21,814 bases of DNA from an uncultured Ruminococcus sp. (GTDB lineage: Bacteria > Bacillota > Clostridia > Oscillospirales > Ruminococcaceae): positions 1 to 21,814 of the forward strand of contig CALEPT010000187.1 in NCBI GenBank assembly GCA_937910385.1. Direction: 5' to 3'. Each line of letters begins with the position of its first letter. Positions within the stretch are counted from its first letter, which is position 1. Below, piece after piece: positions 1 through 7,958 of the stretch. The position numbers and the translations under genes are program-made. The notes under the pieces were generated by a model that saw nothing but the letters and a program-made list of their open reading frames with translations, did not search any database and was not told the origin of the DNA.

Positions 1-51
1 CGGCGACCACCGAGATCTACACTCTTTCCCTACACGACGCTCTTCCGATCT
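1..51 (+). other. Illumina sequencing adapter remnant (artefact)
   Basis: These 51 bases equal the 3' 51 bases of the 58-base Illumina P5/TruSeq universal adapter, beginning CGGCGACCACCGAGATCTAC and ending GCTCTTCCGATCT. Genomic sequence starts at 52. This is untrimmed adapter at a contig end, not biology. It means that nothing upstream of the first gene is visible here. Basis: direct match to a well-known oligonucleotide sequence, from memory. Confidence 0.98.
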
Positions 52-61
52 AGACCACATA

Positions 62-1015
62 ATGGACTATATCGGAGAAATATGCTCCGCCTGCGGAAAT
101 GAATTCACTGAAGACGATGATATCGTTGTATGCCCTGAGTGCGGATCGCCTCACCATCGTGACTGCTGGCAAAAAGAAAAAAGCTGTGCAAACACGGCAT
201 ATCACTCCTCAGGAGAAAAATGGCAGCGGGCTGTAAAAGTAAACAGCACCGCCGCATTCAGAATATGTCCGGTATGCCGCTTTCCAAACACTCCTGACGA
301 CGAAAGGTGCAGACAATGCGGTATGTCTCTCAATGAGCCCGAAAATGCCGATCCCACTTCTTACCGCGCATTTGGCGGAGAAGATATGCTCAATTCCGAT
401 TATGCCGGCTTTGACCCTGACGAAGATCTCGGCGGAGCTACATTAAAGGAAGTCTCGGATTTTGTCGGAACAAATACGATATACTATATCCCGATATTCA
501 AAAGAATGAAGGACTTCGGCACAAAAGTATCGTTCAACCTTGCCTGCCTTGCATTCCCGTCGCTGTACTTTGCAAACAGAAAAATGTGGGGCTGGGCAGT
601 CGTTGCGGCACTTCTCAGTGTCATTATGAGCCTGCCGCTCGTAATACTCTACATGGCAGACGCCTCGGGTATGCCCGAGAGCATCTCAGCCGCGATCGAA
701 AGTAACAAGGATCTGCTCAGCACGCTCGATGGGATATTCGGAATTGCCGACTGGCTGATAAGGCTTGTATTCTGCCTGCTCGGAAACAGACTTTATTTTA
801 AGTTCGTCATGAACTCTCTGAAGCGTCTGAGGAACGAAAACAGAGCTTCGCATGAAAGCATCTCGACCGCAGGCGGTATCCGCCCATCTAACATGATACT
901 CATGGTACTGATAAAGGGAGCCCTTGCGATCGGAATCGGAATGCTAACATACATTATCATTTCCATGATAATGACAGTCAACGATTTCAGCACGCTTTCA
1001 CTGCTTATCAAGTAA
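62..1015 (+). CDS. Prokaryotic RING-finger / zinc-ribbon membrane protein
   Basis: The 317-residue protein begins with a prokaryotic RING finger type 1 module: Cys8, Cys11, Cys24, Cys27, His31/His32, Cys35 and Cys42, around the hallmark DDDIVVCPECGSPHHRDCW. A second zinc ribbon follows (Cys69, Cys72, Cys83, Cys86). The C-terminal half is hydrophobic, with a segment near residues 150-200, another near 225-245 and a last one near 285-310, so the zinc modules probably face the cytoplasm from a membrane anchor. Proteins of this build are common in Clostridia, usually as orphan genes; their role is unknown, and ubiquitin-like activity should not be assumed. The ATG at 62 fits the usual family N-terminus. 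No ribosome binding site can be checked, because only ten genomic bases precede it. A terminator follows immediately. Confidence 0.8.
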   Translation: MDYIGEICSACGNEFTEDDDIVVCPECGSPHHRDCWQKEKSCANTAYHSSGEKWQRAVKVNSTAAFRICPVCRFPNTPDDERCRQCGMSLNEPENADPTSYRAFGGEDMLNSDYAGFDPDEDLGGATLKEVSDFVGTNTIYYIPIFKRMKDFGTKVSFNLACLAFPSLYFANRKMWGWAVVAALLSVIMSLPLVILYMADASGMPESISAAIESNKDLLSTLDGIFGIADWLIRLVFCLLGNRLYFKFVMNSLKRLRNENRASHESISTAGGIRPSNMILMVLIKGALAIGIGMLTYIIISMIMTVNDFSTLSLLIK

Positions 1016-1046
1016 AAAAAGGCTTCTTGGATAAGAAGCCTTTTTT
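1014..1046 (+). terminator. Rho-independent terminator after the RING-finger gene
   Basis: A perfect 8-bp stem GGCTTCTT / AAGAAGCC (1021-1028 and 1033-1040) with a GGAT loop is followed by six T (1041-1046). An A-run precedes it (1014-1020), so it could act in both directions. It starts 5 bases after the stop codon. Confidence 0.9.
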
Positions 1047-1082
1047 ATGCGCCGTGAACAATATTTACTTAATGTCTGCTCA

Positions 1083-1303
1083 ACAACTAAAAATTGGCTT
1101 AATATAGCTTTATAAAGCCAATTTTTAGTTGTCAAAGTGCAAGAAAAACAAAGATATTGATAGTTTTTCTTGCACTTTGTTTTGCCCTTTAGGGCAAAAT
1201 GAGCTTGACATCAAGAAATGTGACGCGCAAATTCCCTATATTATAAAGAATTTGCGCTCCCCGAACGAAGTTCGGGGCAATAACCGCCTTACGGCGGTTA
1301 TTG
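1083..1303. repeat. Array of six perfect inverted repeats (hairpins)
   Basis: Six perfect inverted repeats sit almost end to end: 1083-1100/1115-1132 (18 bp), 1133-1149/1163-1179 (17 bp), 1180-1187/1192-1199 (8 bp), 1225-1234/1248-1257 (10 bp), 1259-1266/1270-1277 (8 bp) and 1278-1288/1293-1303 (11 bp). The first three abut with no spacer base, and so do the last two. The stems are unrelated in sequence. A small CTTGA/TCAAG pair lies at 1204-1215. The array fills the 3' region between the converging RING-finger gene (plus strand) and lipase gene (minus strand), and ends 8 bases after the lipase stop codon. No open reading frame in it looks real. It may terminate lipase transcription, fold as an RNA, or be a mobile palindromic element. 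Confidence 0.85.
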
Positions 1304-1311
1304 AGGACACA

Positions 1312-4116
1312 TTACTTATACGACTCAGGAAGCGATGATACGAGCTTTAGTACATACCGCTGTATAGTACCGGCGTCCTGTGCGGTAAGACCCGTACCGT
1401 TCTGATAGACATCACCGTTAATAGCACCCTGTTCAGTTATGTGATTTTTGTCCGTACCGTTAACGCCATATCTATCACTGTTTGCAAGCGACTGCAATAT
1501 GATAACTGCGTCTGAAAGTTCAACTTCGCTGTTGCAGTTAGCGTCACCGTAAACAGTATCATCTGTTACAATATTGGTAGTAGTCGTAGTTGTTGTGGTT
1601 TTTGAAGTCGTAGAAGTTGTGGTCTTAGATGTAGTGGAAGTAGTAGTAGTAGTGGTAGTAGTTGTTGTTGCCGTGACAGTTGTTCCGCCGGGGATCGTTA
1701 CTGTTACCGGAACAACAGGTACCGTAACAACAACTTCAGGAGTAAGAGAAACAAAATTTATCTCGTTCTCACCGGCATATCTCTCAGCAATAGAGCCCGT
1801 ATAGCCATACATGGTGAAGCTTTCATCTCTGAGATAAGGTGCATAAGAAGATGAAGTAGTGTTATAGGGATAGCCGATAGACTGACTTGCTATCTCATAA
1901 ACAGAATCTGTGATTATCATAGTAACAAGGGAATGACAGCCATAGAAAGCGCTGTATTCTATAACGCCCACAGTATCGGGAATTGCGATCTCCTTCAGCG
2001 AAACGCAATCACTAAACGCACTCCCAGGAACAGTTTTTATTGAGCTTCCGAGGCAAACTCCGAGAAGATTGTTACATTCAGAGAAAGCACTAACTCCAAG
2101 AGCAGTTAATCCATCGGGCAGGGTAACATATGTAAGGGAATCACAATCATAGAAAGTATAGCTGCCGATCTCTTTTACACCGCTTCCTATGCTTATTCCC
2201 GTCATTTTATCACAGCCATAGAAAGCAGAATTTCCGATATACTCTGTTCCATTGCCTATTATAACATCTGTAAGATTATTACACCCATAAAACGCGTAAT
2301 TCCCTATCGTTTCAACGGAATCAGGAATAGATATCCCCCTGAGCTGATCGAAATTATAGAACGCATAATCACTGATCATTGTAGTACCGTCAGGAACTAT
2401 TATCTCGGTTATAAGCTTGTTGTTCTGGAGTACATTCGCTGCTTTTACTATGGGGTTAGCATAAGCATTTTCAAACTCTATCTCACACCATGCTGACATA
2501 TCGGGGATAGTAAGGTATTTTACGTAATAGCTGCTGCCGCCATAAAACGCATCCGAACCGATAAATTTCAGAGATGAAGGAATTGTCATGTTTGTGATAT
2601 AGCTGTATTCAAATGCCATTGTCGCTATAGATTTAAGAGTAGAGGGAAGAACGATCGTGCCTATATTTGTATACATGAAAGCGCCTTCCTTGATAGTCGT
2701 TACGCCCTCAGGTATCTCGAGATATTCTATGTAGTTGGTATTTCCAAATACATAAGCATCTATTGATTTAAGCGAGCTTGAAATCTTGATCTCACTTAAA
2801 CTTGTGCTATAAAACGCATATTTACCGATCTTTGTAACTGTATCGGGAATGGATATTGACGATATCGCGCTGCAGCCGTAGAAAGCATAGTTGCCTATAT
2901 TCTCCAGATTCTCCGGGAAATTGAAATATTTAAGGTTATAGCAGTTATAAAACGCCTTATTGTCAATATCGGTTACAGAATCGGGGATATAGACCTTGGT
3001 AAGATGATAGCAGTCCTCGAAAGCCGAGTATGATATCTCCGTAACAGGAAGACCGTTATACGTCTCCGGGATTATGGCTCTGTAAGCCTGCTTATCACAG
3101 CCGCTTACCGCAGCATAATCGTCGTACTCGGTAAATTCCAGACCTGCTGTATATCCGAGCGTGCATATATCGCCTCCGGCTTCAAGAGCAGCCTTGTATG
3201 CCTCCATATTGTGTCCGGGAGTAACTCCCTCGCCATTTCCCACGTTGGCTACATTGTCTACATGTCCGAATAGCTTTGATGGATCACTCACGCCGAATGC
3301 CGAGAGATTGCCGTTAGGTCCAAACGAATCATAATAGTTGTATATGTTATGGATATTCTCGAATCCGGCTATCGTTTGGGTATCGCTTTCGGTCTTGGTC
3401 TTTATCGCGCCGAAGGTATAGGCATAGATATCGTCCTGTTCAAGTTTTTCCGACCATGAAGCTCCGCCGTCGAGGAACATATCATAGTTAGCCGCAGTCA
3501 GATTCGCCGCAGCTCCGCCGAGACTGTGACCTGTAATGACGAGCTTTTTATTCGTCATATCATAAAAATCAGGACATTCCTCGTTAATGAATTGGTTCAG
3601 CCTAGTCTGTATAGAGTACTGGAAATCTTTAACATTACTGTATACTGAATAAGTTGCAAGAGTTTTGGTATTATCATAAATACCCCACGTATTGAGCCAG
3701 TCAGAAACAGTCGATTCCTCAACGTCACTGAGAAAATCGCCTGTAGTAGTTGATCCTCTTGCAGTGACGAAAATAAGCGCTGTATCCTCGCCGTCAACGG
3801 TTATCTCGTCATAGCCGAAAGAATACGCATAGTATGCGTTATCGCCGTAGTTATAAGCCTCGTAAGCGTCAAAACCGTAGGTGTTGTAAAGCTTAAGTAC
3901 GTTGGTCTCGTCAACATTTTCTGCTGTATGACTGAACTCGGCGCATATTTTTGCCAAGTCATTATTGTATACCAGCGACGATTGCTCAAACATTGCTCCG
4001 TCAAGCGAACGAGCTGCGTCAACAGTTATCGTTGCAGGCGGAAATGCCGTAAATGTGGTCATAAGCACGGCTGCTGATGAAACAGACGAAATAAACTTAC
4101 TGAACGTTTTTTTCAT
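1312..4116 (-). CDS. Secreted class 3 lipase with BspA-like leucine-rich repeats and C-terminal dockerin
   Basis: The 934-residue product has a signal peptide (about 1-35). A Lipase_3-type alpha/beta hydrolase domain follows (about 40-320), with the nucleophile elbow GHSLGG (Ser198), probable Asp263 (YYDSFGP) and probable His302 (TPGHNMEAY); ARGSTTTGDF near 119 fits the oxyanion region. About fifteen BspA-type LRR_5 repeats of roughly 23 residues span about 355-780 (recurring IGNYAFYGC, IPDSV), including the common insert around SAWCEIEF. A linker at 807-853 is mostly threonine. Residues 854-934 form a type I-like dockerin with two calcium-binding segments (GDANCNSEVELSDAV and GDVYQNGTGLTAQDA). 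The likely role is a cellulosome-attached or cohesin-docked esterase/lipase; the substrate cannot be told. The promoter is at 4155-4183. The start ATG at 4116 has only a loose G-rich stretch (AAAAGGGGATAGGG) upstream. Confidence 0.9.
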   Translation of the reverse strand: MKKTFSKFISSVSSAAVLMTTFTAFPPATITVDAARSLDGAMFEQSSLVYNNDLAKICAEFSHTAENVDETNVLKLYNTYGFDAYEAYNYGDNAYYAYSFGYDEITVDGEDTALIFVTARGSTTTGDFLSDVEESTVSDWLNTWGIYDNTKTLATYSVYSNVKDFQYSIQTRLNQFINEECPDFYDMTNKKLVITGHSLGGAAANLTAANYDMFLDGGASWSEKLEQDDIYAYTFGAIKTKTESDTQTIAGFENIHNIYNYYDSFGPNGNLSAFGVSDPSKLFGHVDNVANVGNGEGVTPGHNMEAYKAALEAGGDICTLGYTAGLEFTEYDDYAAVSGCDKQAYRAIIPETYNGLPVTEISYSAFEDCYHLTKVYIPDSVTDIDNKAFYNCYNLKYFNFPENLENIGNYAFYGCSAISSISIPDTVTKIGKYAFYSTSLSEIKISSSLKSIDAYVFGNTNYIEYLEIPEGVTTIKEGAFMYTNIGTIVLPSTLKSIATMAFEYSYITNMTIPSSLKFIGSDAFYGGSSYYVKYLTIPDMSAWCEIEFENAYANPIVKAANVLQNNKLITEIIVPDGTTMISDYAFYNFDQLRGISIPDSVETIGNYAFYGCNNLTDVIIGNGTEYIGNSAFYGCDKMTGISIGSGVKEIGSYTFYDCDSLTYVTLPDGLTALGVSAFSECNNLLGVCLGSSIKTVPGSAFSDCVSLKEIAIPDTVGVIEYSAFYGCHSLVTMIITDSVYEIASQSIGYPYNTTSSSYAPYLRDESFTMYGYTGSIAERYAGENEINFVSLTPEVVVTVPVVPVTVTIPGGTTVTATTTTTTTTTTSTTSKTTTSTTSKTTTTTTTTNIVTDDTVYGDANCNSEVELSDAVIILQSLANSDRYGVNGTDKNHITEQGAINGDVYQNGTGLTAQDAGTIQRYVLKLVSSLPESYK
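1558..1698 (-). repeat. Low-complexity threonine-codon tract (dockerin linker)
   Basis: This part of the lipase gene encodes residues 807-853, dominated by Thr with a few Ser and Lys (two copies of STTSKTTT). Mixed ACT/ACA/ACC codons are used rather than a pure trinucleotide run. Such linkers usually separate a catalytic or binding region from a dockerin and are often O-glycosylated. The tract could vary in length between strains and is a place where short-read assembly can err. Confidence 0.8.
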
Positions 4117-4154
4117 GATGACCCTATCCCCTTTTATATATAATTGATAATAAT

Positions 4155-4183
4155 ATTATAATCAGAAGTAACAAAAAAATCAA
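4155..4183 (-). promoter_or_regulatory. Promoter of the lipase-dockerin gene
   Basis: On the minus strand, TTGATT (4178-4183) and TATAAT (4155-4160) are separated by exactly 17 bases (4161-4177). This is a near-consensus housekeeping sigma promoter and would give a 5' leader of about 30 bases before the ATG at 4116. Confidence 0.8.
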
Positions 4184-4245
4184 TATACGCAGGGATATTT
4201 CTACCATTTTCACAAAGTGATAGCAGGATCATATATTAAATGCAC

Positions 4246-4274
4246 AAAAACAGACTACCCTTTCGGGTAGTCTG
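4246..4274 (-). terminator. Rho-independent terminator after the zinc-ribbon membrane protein gene
   Basis: Read on the minus strand, a perfect 10-bp stem CAGACTACCC / GGGTAGTCTG with a GAAA tetraloop (4251-4274) is followed by five T (4250-4246). It lies 7 bases after the stop codon of the gene at 4282-5718 and separates it from the lipase promoter. Confidence 0.92.
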
Positions 4275-4281
4275 ATAGCAC

Positions 4282-5718
4282 TTATGCATTTACTGAAACA
4301 GCGTTTCTTTTTTCTTTTCTTTTTATGCTCTTTTTCACCTTTTTCAGAATGCCGCCGATGAGCAGTTCAACGAACCCTGCACAGAGTGCGACCAGTGAAA
4401 ACGGAAGAAGAACGTTAGCAATTATGTAGAATGCAAGCTCATTCGTGAATGCATATGCGACAGGTGCTCCCACGATTATTGCAACTCCGACAGCAAACAC
4501 GATCACACCGCTGATGAACAGGATATTGCCATAGAATCCCGTGAGATGTCTTCCCTTCTTGTCAACGATGACTAATATCCATATGAAAAGCACGATTATC
4601 AGTGCAAATATAATACCGATAGTGATATATGAGAAAACATAGCTGAGATTCTTAAGACCAAAGCCTGCCTTATCACCCCATTCTCTGACGCTCATGGTCG
4701 TATCAAAATCCTCCTTATCGAGGTTTGAACGGATAGTCTTGTAGCTTTCCTCAGTCATATCGTAATTGAAAGTGTCCTTCGCAGCAGACCTATTTTCTTT
4801 GAAGAAATCGTTTACGAAATCCTCAGAAGTGACGGACGGATCACTGCCCTTGCCGTCTGCTATATAATTAACGTAATTTTCGGCACGCTCGCCTGCATAT
4901 TCAAGGAAATCACTTTTAAGCATGAACTCTTTGAAGCTTGACTCGTCGGCAGTTCCCTCTGTAGCAGTCCTGAAGCCAATAGTCTTATAGAGGTCGGTTG
5001 AAATTTCCTCGCCGTCATACTCAGCGGTAAGAATAGTTCTCAGGTCAAGCTTTTCCACTCGTCCTCTTATGATATTGCCGTTCGCACCGAACTTAACACA
5101 AAGAATAAGGCTTAAAAGAAGCGTGAATACAATTGCGAAGAATGCGACCACAGAAGCTCCGATCACTCTTCCTGCGCCAACTTTTACCTCCTTCTTTTCC
5201 TTTACGGGAGAGGGAGCTGTCTGCATTGCAGGCTGTCCGTATCCGTAGGGCTGCTGAGAATAGCCGCCCTGATACTGACCGGACTGAGGTCGGGACTGAT
5301 ATCCTGTCGGCTGGTATTCTGACGGCTGATTGCCGGAACCTGCTCCGTAAACATGAGTTGCAGCAGCATCACTGATGTTTACAGTATCATCATTATCGTT
5401 TACTGTGACATTTTTTTCGTCCTGCAGGATCCCTGACTCGCTTTTAAATATGCTTTCTGATGTTTCTGTATCGTTCGTGACCGATGCTTCGCTATTCACG
5501 GAAGCTCCCTCGTCTGCTCCGAGCGCACTGATAGCGGCATCAATAGTATCCTCAACACTTTCTGTCTTTACAACATCGGATGCAGCATCGGATACGGCTG
5601 ACTGACCTGCTTCTTCAACAGCGCCGGGAAATTCGGGGGCATTCAGTTCCTTCCCGCAGCCTGTGCAGAAAATAGCCGCGTCATCAAGCTCCTTGCCGCA
5701 GTTTTTACATATCAACAT
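4282..5718 (-). CDS. Zinc-ribbon membrane protein with Q/Y/P-rich linker
   Basis: A 478-residue protein of unknown function. The ATG at 5718 is chosen because AAGGAGG (5727-5733) lies 8 bases upstream; a longer frame to 5772 would start upstream of this site. The N-terminus is a zinc ribbon (Cys4, Cys7, Cys18, Cys21, in CKNCGKEL and CTGCGKEL). An acidic, serine-rich stretch follows, then a Gln/Tyr/Pro/Gly-rich region (about 130-170). A transmembrane helix lies near 185-210 (VVAFFAIVFTLLLSLIL) and an outside domain covers about 215-350. Three hydrophobic segments then lead to a very basic tail (KKVKKSIKRKEKR). The zinc_ribbon_2 plus membrane plan is frequent in Firmicutes and its role is open. 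It has its own promoter (5783-5811) and terminator (4246-4274), so it is monocistronic. Confidence 0.85.
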   Translation of the reverse strand: MLICKNCGKELDDAAIFCTGCGKELNAPEFPGAVEEAGQSAVSDAASDVVKTESVEDTIDAAISALGADEGASVNSEASVTNDTETSESIFKSESGILQDEKNVTVNDNDDTVNISDAAATHVYGAGSGNQPSEYQPTGYQSRPQSGQYQGGYSQQPYGYGQPAMQTAPSPVKEKKEVKVGAGRVIGASVVAFFAIVFTLLLSLILCVKFGANGNIIRGRVEKLDLRTILTAEYDGEEISTDLYKTIGFRTATEGTADESSFKEFMLKSDFLEYAGERAENYVNYIADGKGSDPSVTSEDFVNDFFKENRSAAKDTFNYDMTEESYKTIRSNLDKEDFDTTMSVREWGDKAGFGLKNLSYVFSYITIGIIFALIIVLFIWILVIVDKKGRHLTGFYGNILFISGVIVFAVGVAIIVGAPVAYAFTNELAFYIIANVLLPFSLVALCAGFVELLIGGILKKVKKSIKRKEKRNAVSVNA

Positions 5719-5782
5719 ATATATATCCTCCTTATAAAGTATAAACAAGGTAAAATAAACCGGTGAAATCAAGTTCTAATCT

Positions 5783-5811
5783 ATTATATACTATAAAAAG
5801 TAAGATGTCAA
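5783..5811 (-). promoter_or_regulatory. Consensus promoter of the zinc-ribbon membrane protein gene
   Basis: The minus strand carries a perfect TTGACA (5806-5811), a 17-base spacer (5789-5805) and a perfect TATAAT (5783-5788). The -35 box lies one base beyond the T-run of the preceding operon's terminator. The expected leader is about 60 bases and ends in AAGGAGG. Confidence 0.93.
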
Positions 5812-5812
5812 G

Positions 5813-5842
5813 AAAAAGCTGCCCGTACTGAATACGGACAGC
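5813..5842 (-). terminator. Terminator of the eight-gene ABC transporter operon
   Basis: On the minus strand, GCTGTCCGTA / TACGGGCAGC (5833-5842 and 5818-5827) forms a 10-bp stem with one G-U pair and a 5-base loop, followed by five T (5817-5813). It lies 11 bases past the stop codon of the last permease gene and closes the operon. Confidence 0.9.
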
Positions 5843-5853
5843 CTTTTGATTTT

Positions 5854-6891
5854 TTATGCAACAAGTCCCGAGCGCTCGATACCCTCTGTAAAGTATTTCT
5901 GCAAGAAAACATACAAAATGAGTATAGGTGCTATGGAAATGAGACAGCCTGCCTCCTTCCACACTATCTGCTCGCGCGGGCTTATCTGAACAGTCGCATC
6001 GTTGAATAATCGTATTTTCAGCTCATTGTCAAGGTTAGTGAGCATAAGAGCAACTGTCTTTGTATCTGTGAAGAATGTTGTGCTTACGTAATAGTCATTC
6101 CAATACCACACTACCGAGAAAAGAAATACGGTAAGGAAGGACGAAGCCGCATTGGGTACCATAACTCTTACAAAGGTCTTGAACGGACCGCAGCCGTCAA
6201 TATATGCGGCGTCCTCCAGCTCACGGGGAAGTCCCTTGAAAAACTGTCGGAAAATGAGTATCATAAGTCCCGAGCGTATGCCGTTTGCAGTAAGAGCCGG
6301 CAGATACATTGTCCACATCGTATCGATAAGATTGAGCTTGCCGAAAAGGAAATATCTGAACTGAGTGTAAAGCGGAAGCGCGATTACCTGCGTAGGAACA
6401 AGTATCATCATGATAACAATACCGAAAAGAAGTCCCTTGCCCTTGAATTTGAACCTTGCGAAGCCATAGCCTGTTATTGCGCATGAAACTACCTGAACCA
6501 AAGAACAGCCTATATTTAGTATAAGCGTAGTTCTGAGCGTATTCCAGAAGTCCATCGCCTGAATGGTCTCCTTGAGCACATTCAGGGTATAGTTACGCGG
6601 TATCCACATAACTGTCGGATCGCTCATATCGCTTCTTTCTCTGAAGGTGCAGCTTATCATGTAGATAAGCGGATAGAGGATAACGAAGCCCAGTCCGAAA
6701 AGTATCACAAAGCGGAAGAATGGCCACACCTTTTCAGCAACAGCTTTTCTTCTCAGATAGCTTATCTCTGCCTTGGACATAGACTGCATACGGATCTTTT
6801 TTGCTTCTTTTTTGCTCATGCCGTTGCCTATTTCAGCCTCGGTCTTTACTACAGCATCACCTGCTGCAACAGCCAACTGATTATCTGACAT
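5854..6891 (-). CDS. Carbohydrate ABC transporter permease, MalG/UgpE-like (second pair)
   Basis: This 345-residue inner-membrane permease belongs to the CUT1 family (binding-protein-dependent transport system inner membrane component). A cytoplasmic N-terminal stretch of about 55 residues is charged and slightly longer than usual, followed by about six transmembrane segments. The EAA loop that docks the ATPase reads ELEDAAYIDGCGPF...VMVPNA, near residues 235-260. The start at 6891 has AAGGAGGTG upstream, and this site overlaps the stop codon of the preceding permease, so the two are translationally linked. It is the last gene of the operon and pairs with the product of 6906-7958. No ATPase gene is nearby, so energy probably comes from a shared MsmX/UgpC-type ATPase. 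The substrate is unknown. Confidence 0.92.
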   Translation of the reverse strand: MSDNQLAVAAGDAVVKTEAEIGNGMSKKEAKKIRMQSMSKAEISYLRRKAVAEKVWPFFRFVILFGLGFVILYPLIYMISCTFRERSDMSDPTVMWIPRNYTLNVLKETIQAMDFWNTLRTTLILNIGCSLVQVVSCAITGYGFARFKFKGKGLLFGIVIMMILVPTQVIALPLYTQFRYFLFGKLNLIDTMWTMYLPALTANGIRSGLMILIFRQFFKGLPRELEDAAYIDGCGPFKTFVRVMVPNAASSFLTVFLFSVVWYWNDYYVSTTFFTDTKTVALMLTNLDNELKIRLFNDATVQISPREQIVWKEAGCLISIAPILILYVFLQKYFTEGIERSGLVA

Positions 6892-6905
6892 TGATCCGCA
6901 CCTCC

Positions 6906-7958
6906 TTAGTCTACCTCATAGTAAATAAACTTATTTACTATGGCAGTTATCAGACCTATTGCGGCAAGCACGATAAGGAAGTATATCCACGCCATTGCCG
7001 AAGCTTCTCCGAAAGCCCACTGGTTCTTCATATCTATGATACGGTTCATAACGCTGTTGGTAGGACTTGTGAACGAGTCGATTACGGTGAATATCAGATT
7101 AGCGAGTATGAACGGGCTTACATATGGGAATGTTATCTTCCAGAAATACTCCCAGGCGGTAGCTCCCTCCATCTGAGCGGCTTCCTTAGCCGAAGGCGGG
7201 ATATTCTGAAGCGCTGCAAGGAACAGCAGTATCTGTATGCCCGAGCTCCAGACGATACCAAAAATGTTATCGGCTACCGTAGAGATCATCGTTCCCATAT
7301 TATCGCTAAGACCATAGATGCCGAGAAATTCCAGAAGCGAGCCCACCATATCCGTTGAAAACATGGTAGAAAACTGAGCCGCACCGGCGTTTCCGGTAGA
7401 ATCCATATCACCGTTGATTATCTTGTAAACAGGTCCCGTAGCAATGATAACAGGGAGGAAAAATATGGCTCTCGAGAGGGCTCTTCCCTTGAATTTCTGA
7501 TTGAGTATTACTGCAATAAAGAGCGAGAATATCAGAACAAGAGGGGTTTTCCACAATGTTTCAAGGAGCGTATCCGTCAGATAATCGGTATAGTTTGGAT
7601 CCGTGTTAAGTACATATGAATATTTCTCGAATCCGACCCATGTGGTATCGAGTGATCCGGGATTTACCGTTACCTCATTGAACGAATAGTAAAGAGACTT
7701 GATAAGGGGGATAAGGAAGAATATCAGAGTTCCTACCATCCACAATGCAATGAAACCGTAGCCATACATCGCTTTTCGCTTTTCATACGGCATTTTGTGG
7801 TGCTTGGGCTCTTTCTCCGGCACTGATGCCGATGAAACAGCTTCTGCCGGCGTCTCTCCTGCCTTGAGCGGAGGCAGCTCTGTGCCTATCTCCGCCTTTC
7901 TTTCCGCAGCCTTCTTCTTGGCAGCCTCAATATCCGGATCAACCTTTTTTCTTGCCAT
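6906..7958 (-). CDS. Carbohydrate ABC transporter permease, MalF/UgpA-like (second pair)
   Basis: A 350-residue CUT1 permease. The N-terminal 65 residues are hydrophilic and rich in Lys, Glu and Ala (KKKAAERKAEIGTELPPL). The first membrane helix is near 70-90, then a periplasm-facing loop and further helices. The EAA loop is SAKEAAQMEGATAWEYFWKI followed by TFPYV, which is canonical. The ATG at 7958 overlaps the TGA of the DUF5696 gene by one base (TGATG), with AAGGAGG inside the end of that gene, indicating coupled translation. It is the heterodimer partner of the permease encoded at 5854-6891. Together they form a second translocation pore in an operon with only one solute-binding protein. 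Confidence 0.92.
   Translation of the reverse strand: MARKKVDPDIEAAKKKAAERKAEIGTELPPLKAGETPAEAVSSASVPEKEPKHHKMPYEKRKAMYGYGFIALWMVGTLIFFLIPLIKSLYYSFNEVTVNPGSLDTTWVGFEKYSYVLNTDPNYTDYLTDTLLETLWKTPLVLIFSLFIAVILNQKFKGRALSRAIFFLPVIIATGPVYKIINGDMDSTGNAGAAQFSTMFSTDMVGSLLEFLGIYGLSDNMGTMISTVADNIFGIVWSSGIQILLFLAALQNIPPSAKEAAQMEGATAWEYFWKITFPYVSPFILANLIFTVIDSFTSPTNSVMNRIIDMKNQWAFGEASAMAWIYFLIVLAAIGLITAIVNKFIYYEVD

Noticed and set aside
1083..1303. CRISPR array
   Set aside because: The palindromes differ from one another in sequence and length and have no regular spacers.
1129..1338. Plus-strand 69-residue frame in the hairpin array
   Set aside because: It is built entirely of inverted repeats and runs into the lipase gene; no ribosome binding site or recognisable sequence.
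1574..1804. Plus-strand frame encoding a poly-valine protein
   Set aside because: It is the antisense shadow of the threonine-rich linker of the lipase-dockerin gene and has no ribosome binding site.
6801..7358. Plus-strand 185-residue frame
   Set aside because: Antisense to the two permease genes; composition is not protein-like and no ribosome binding site is present.
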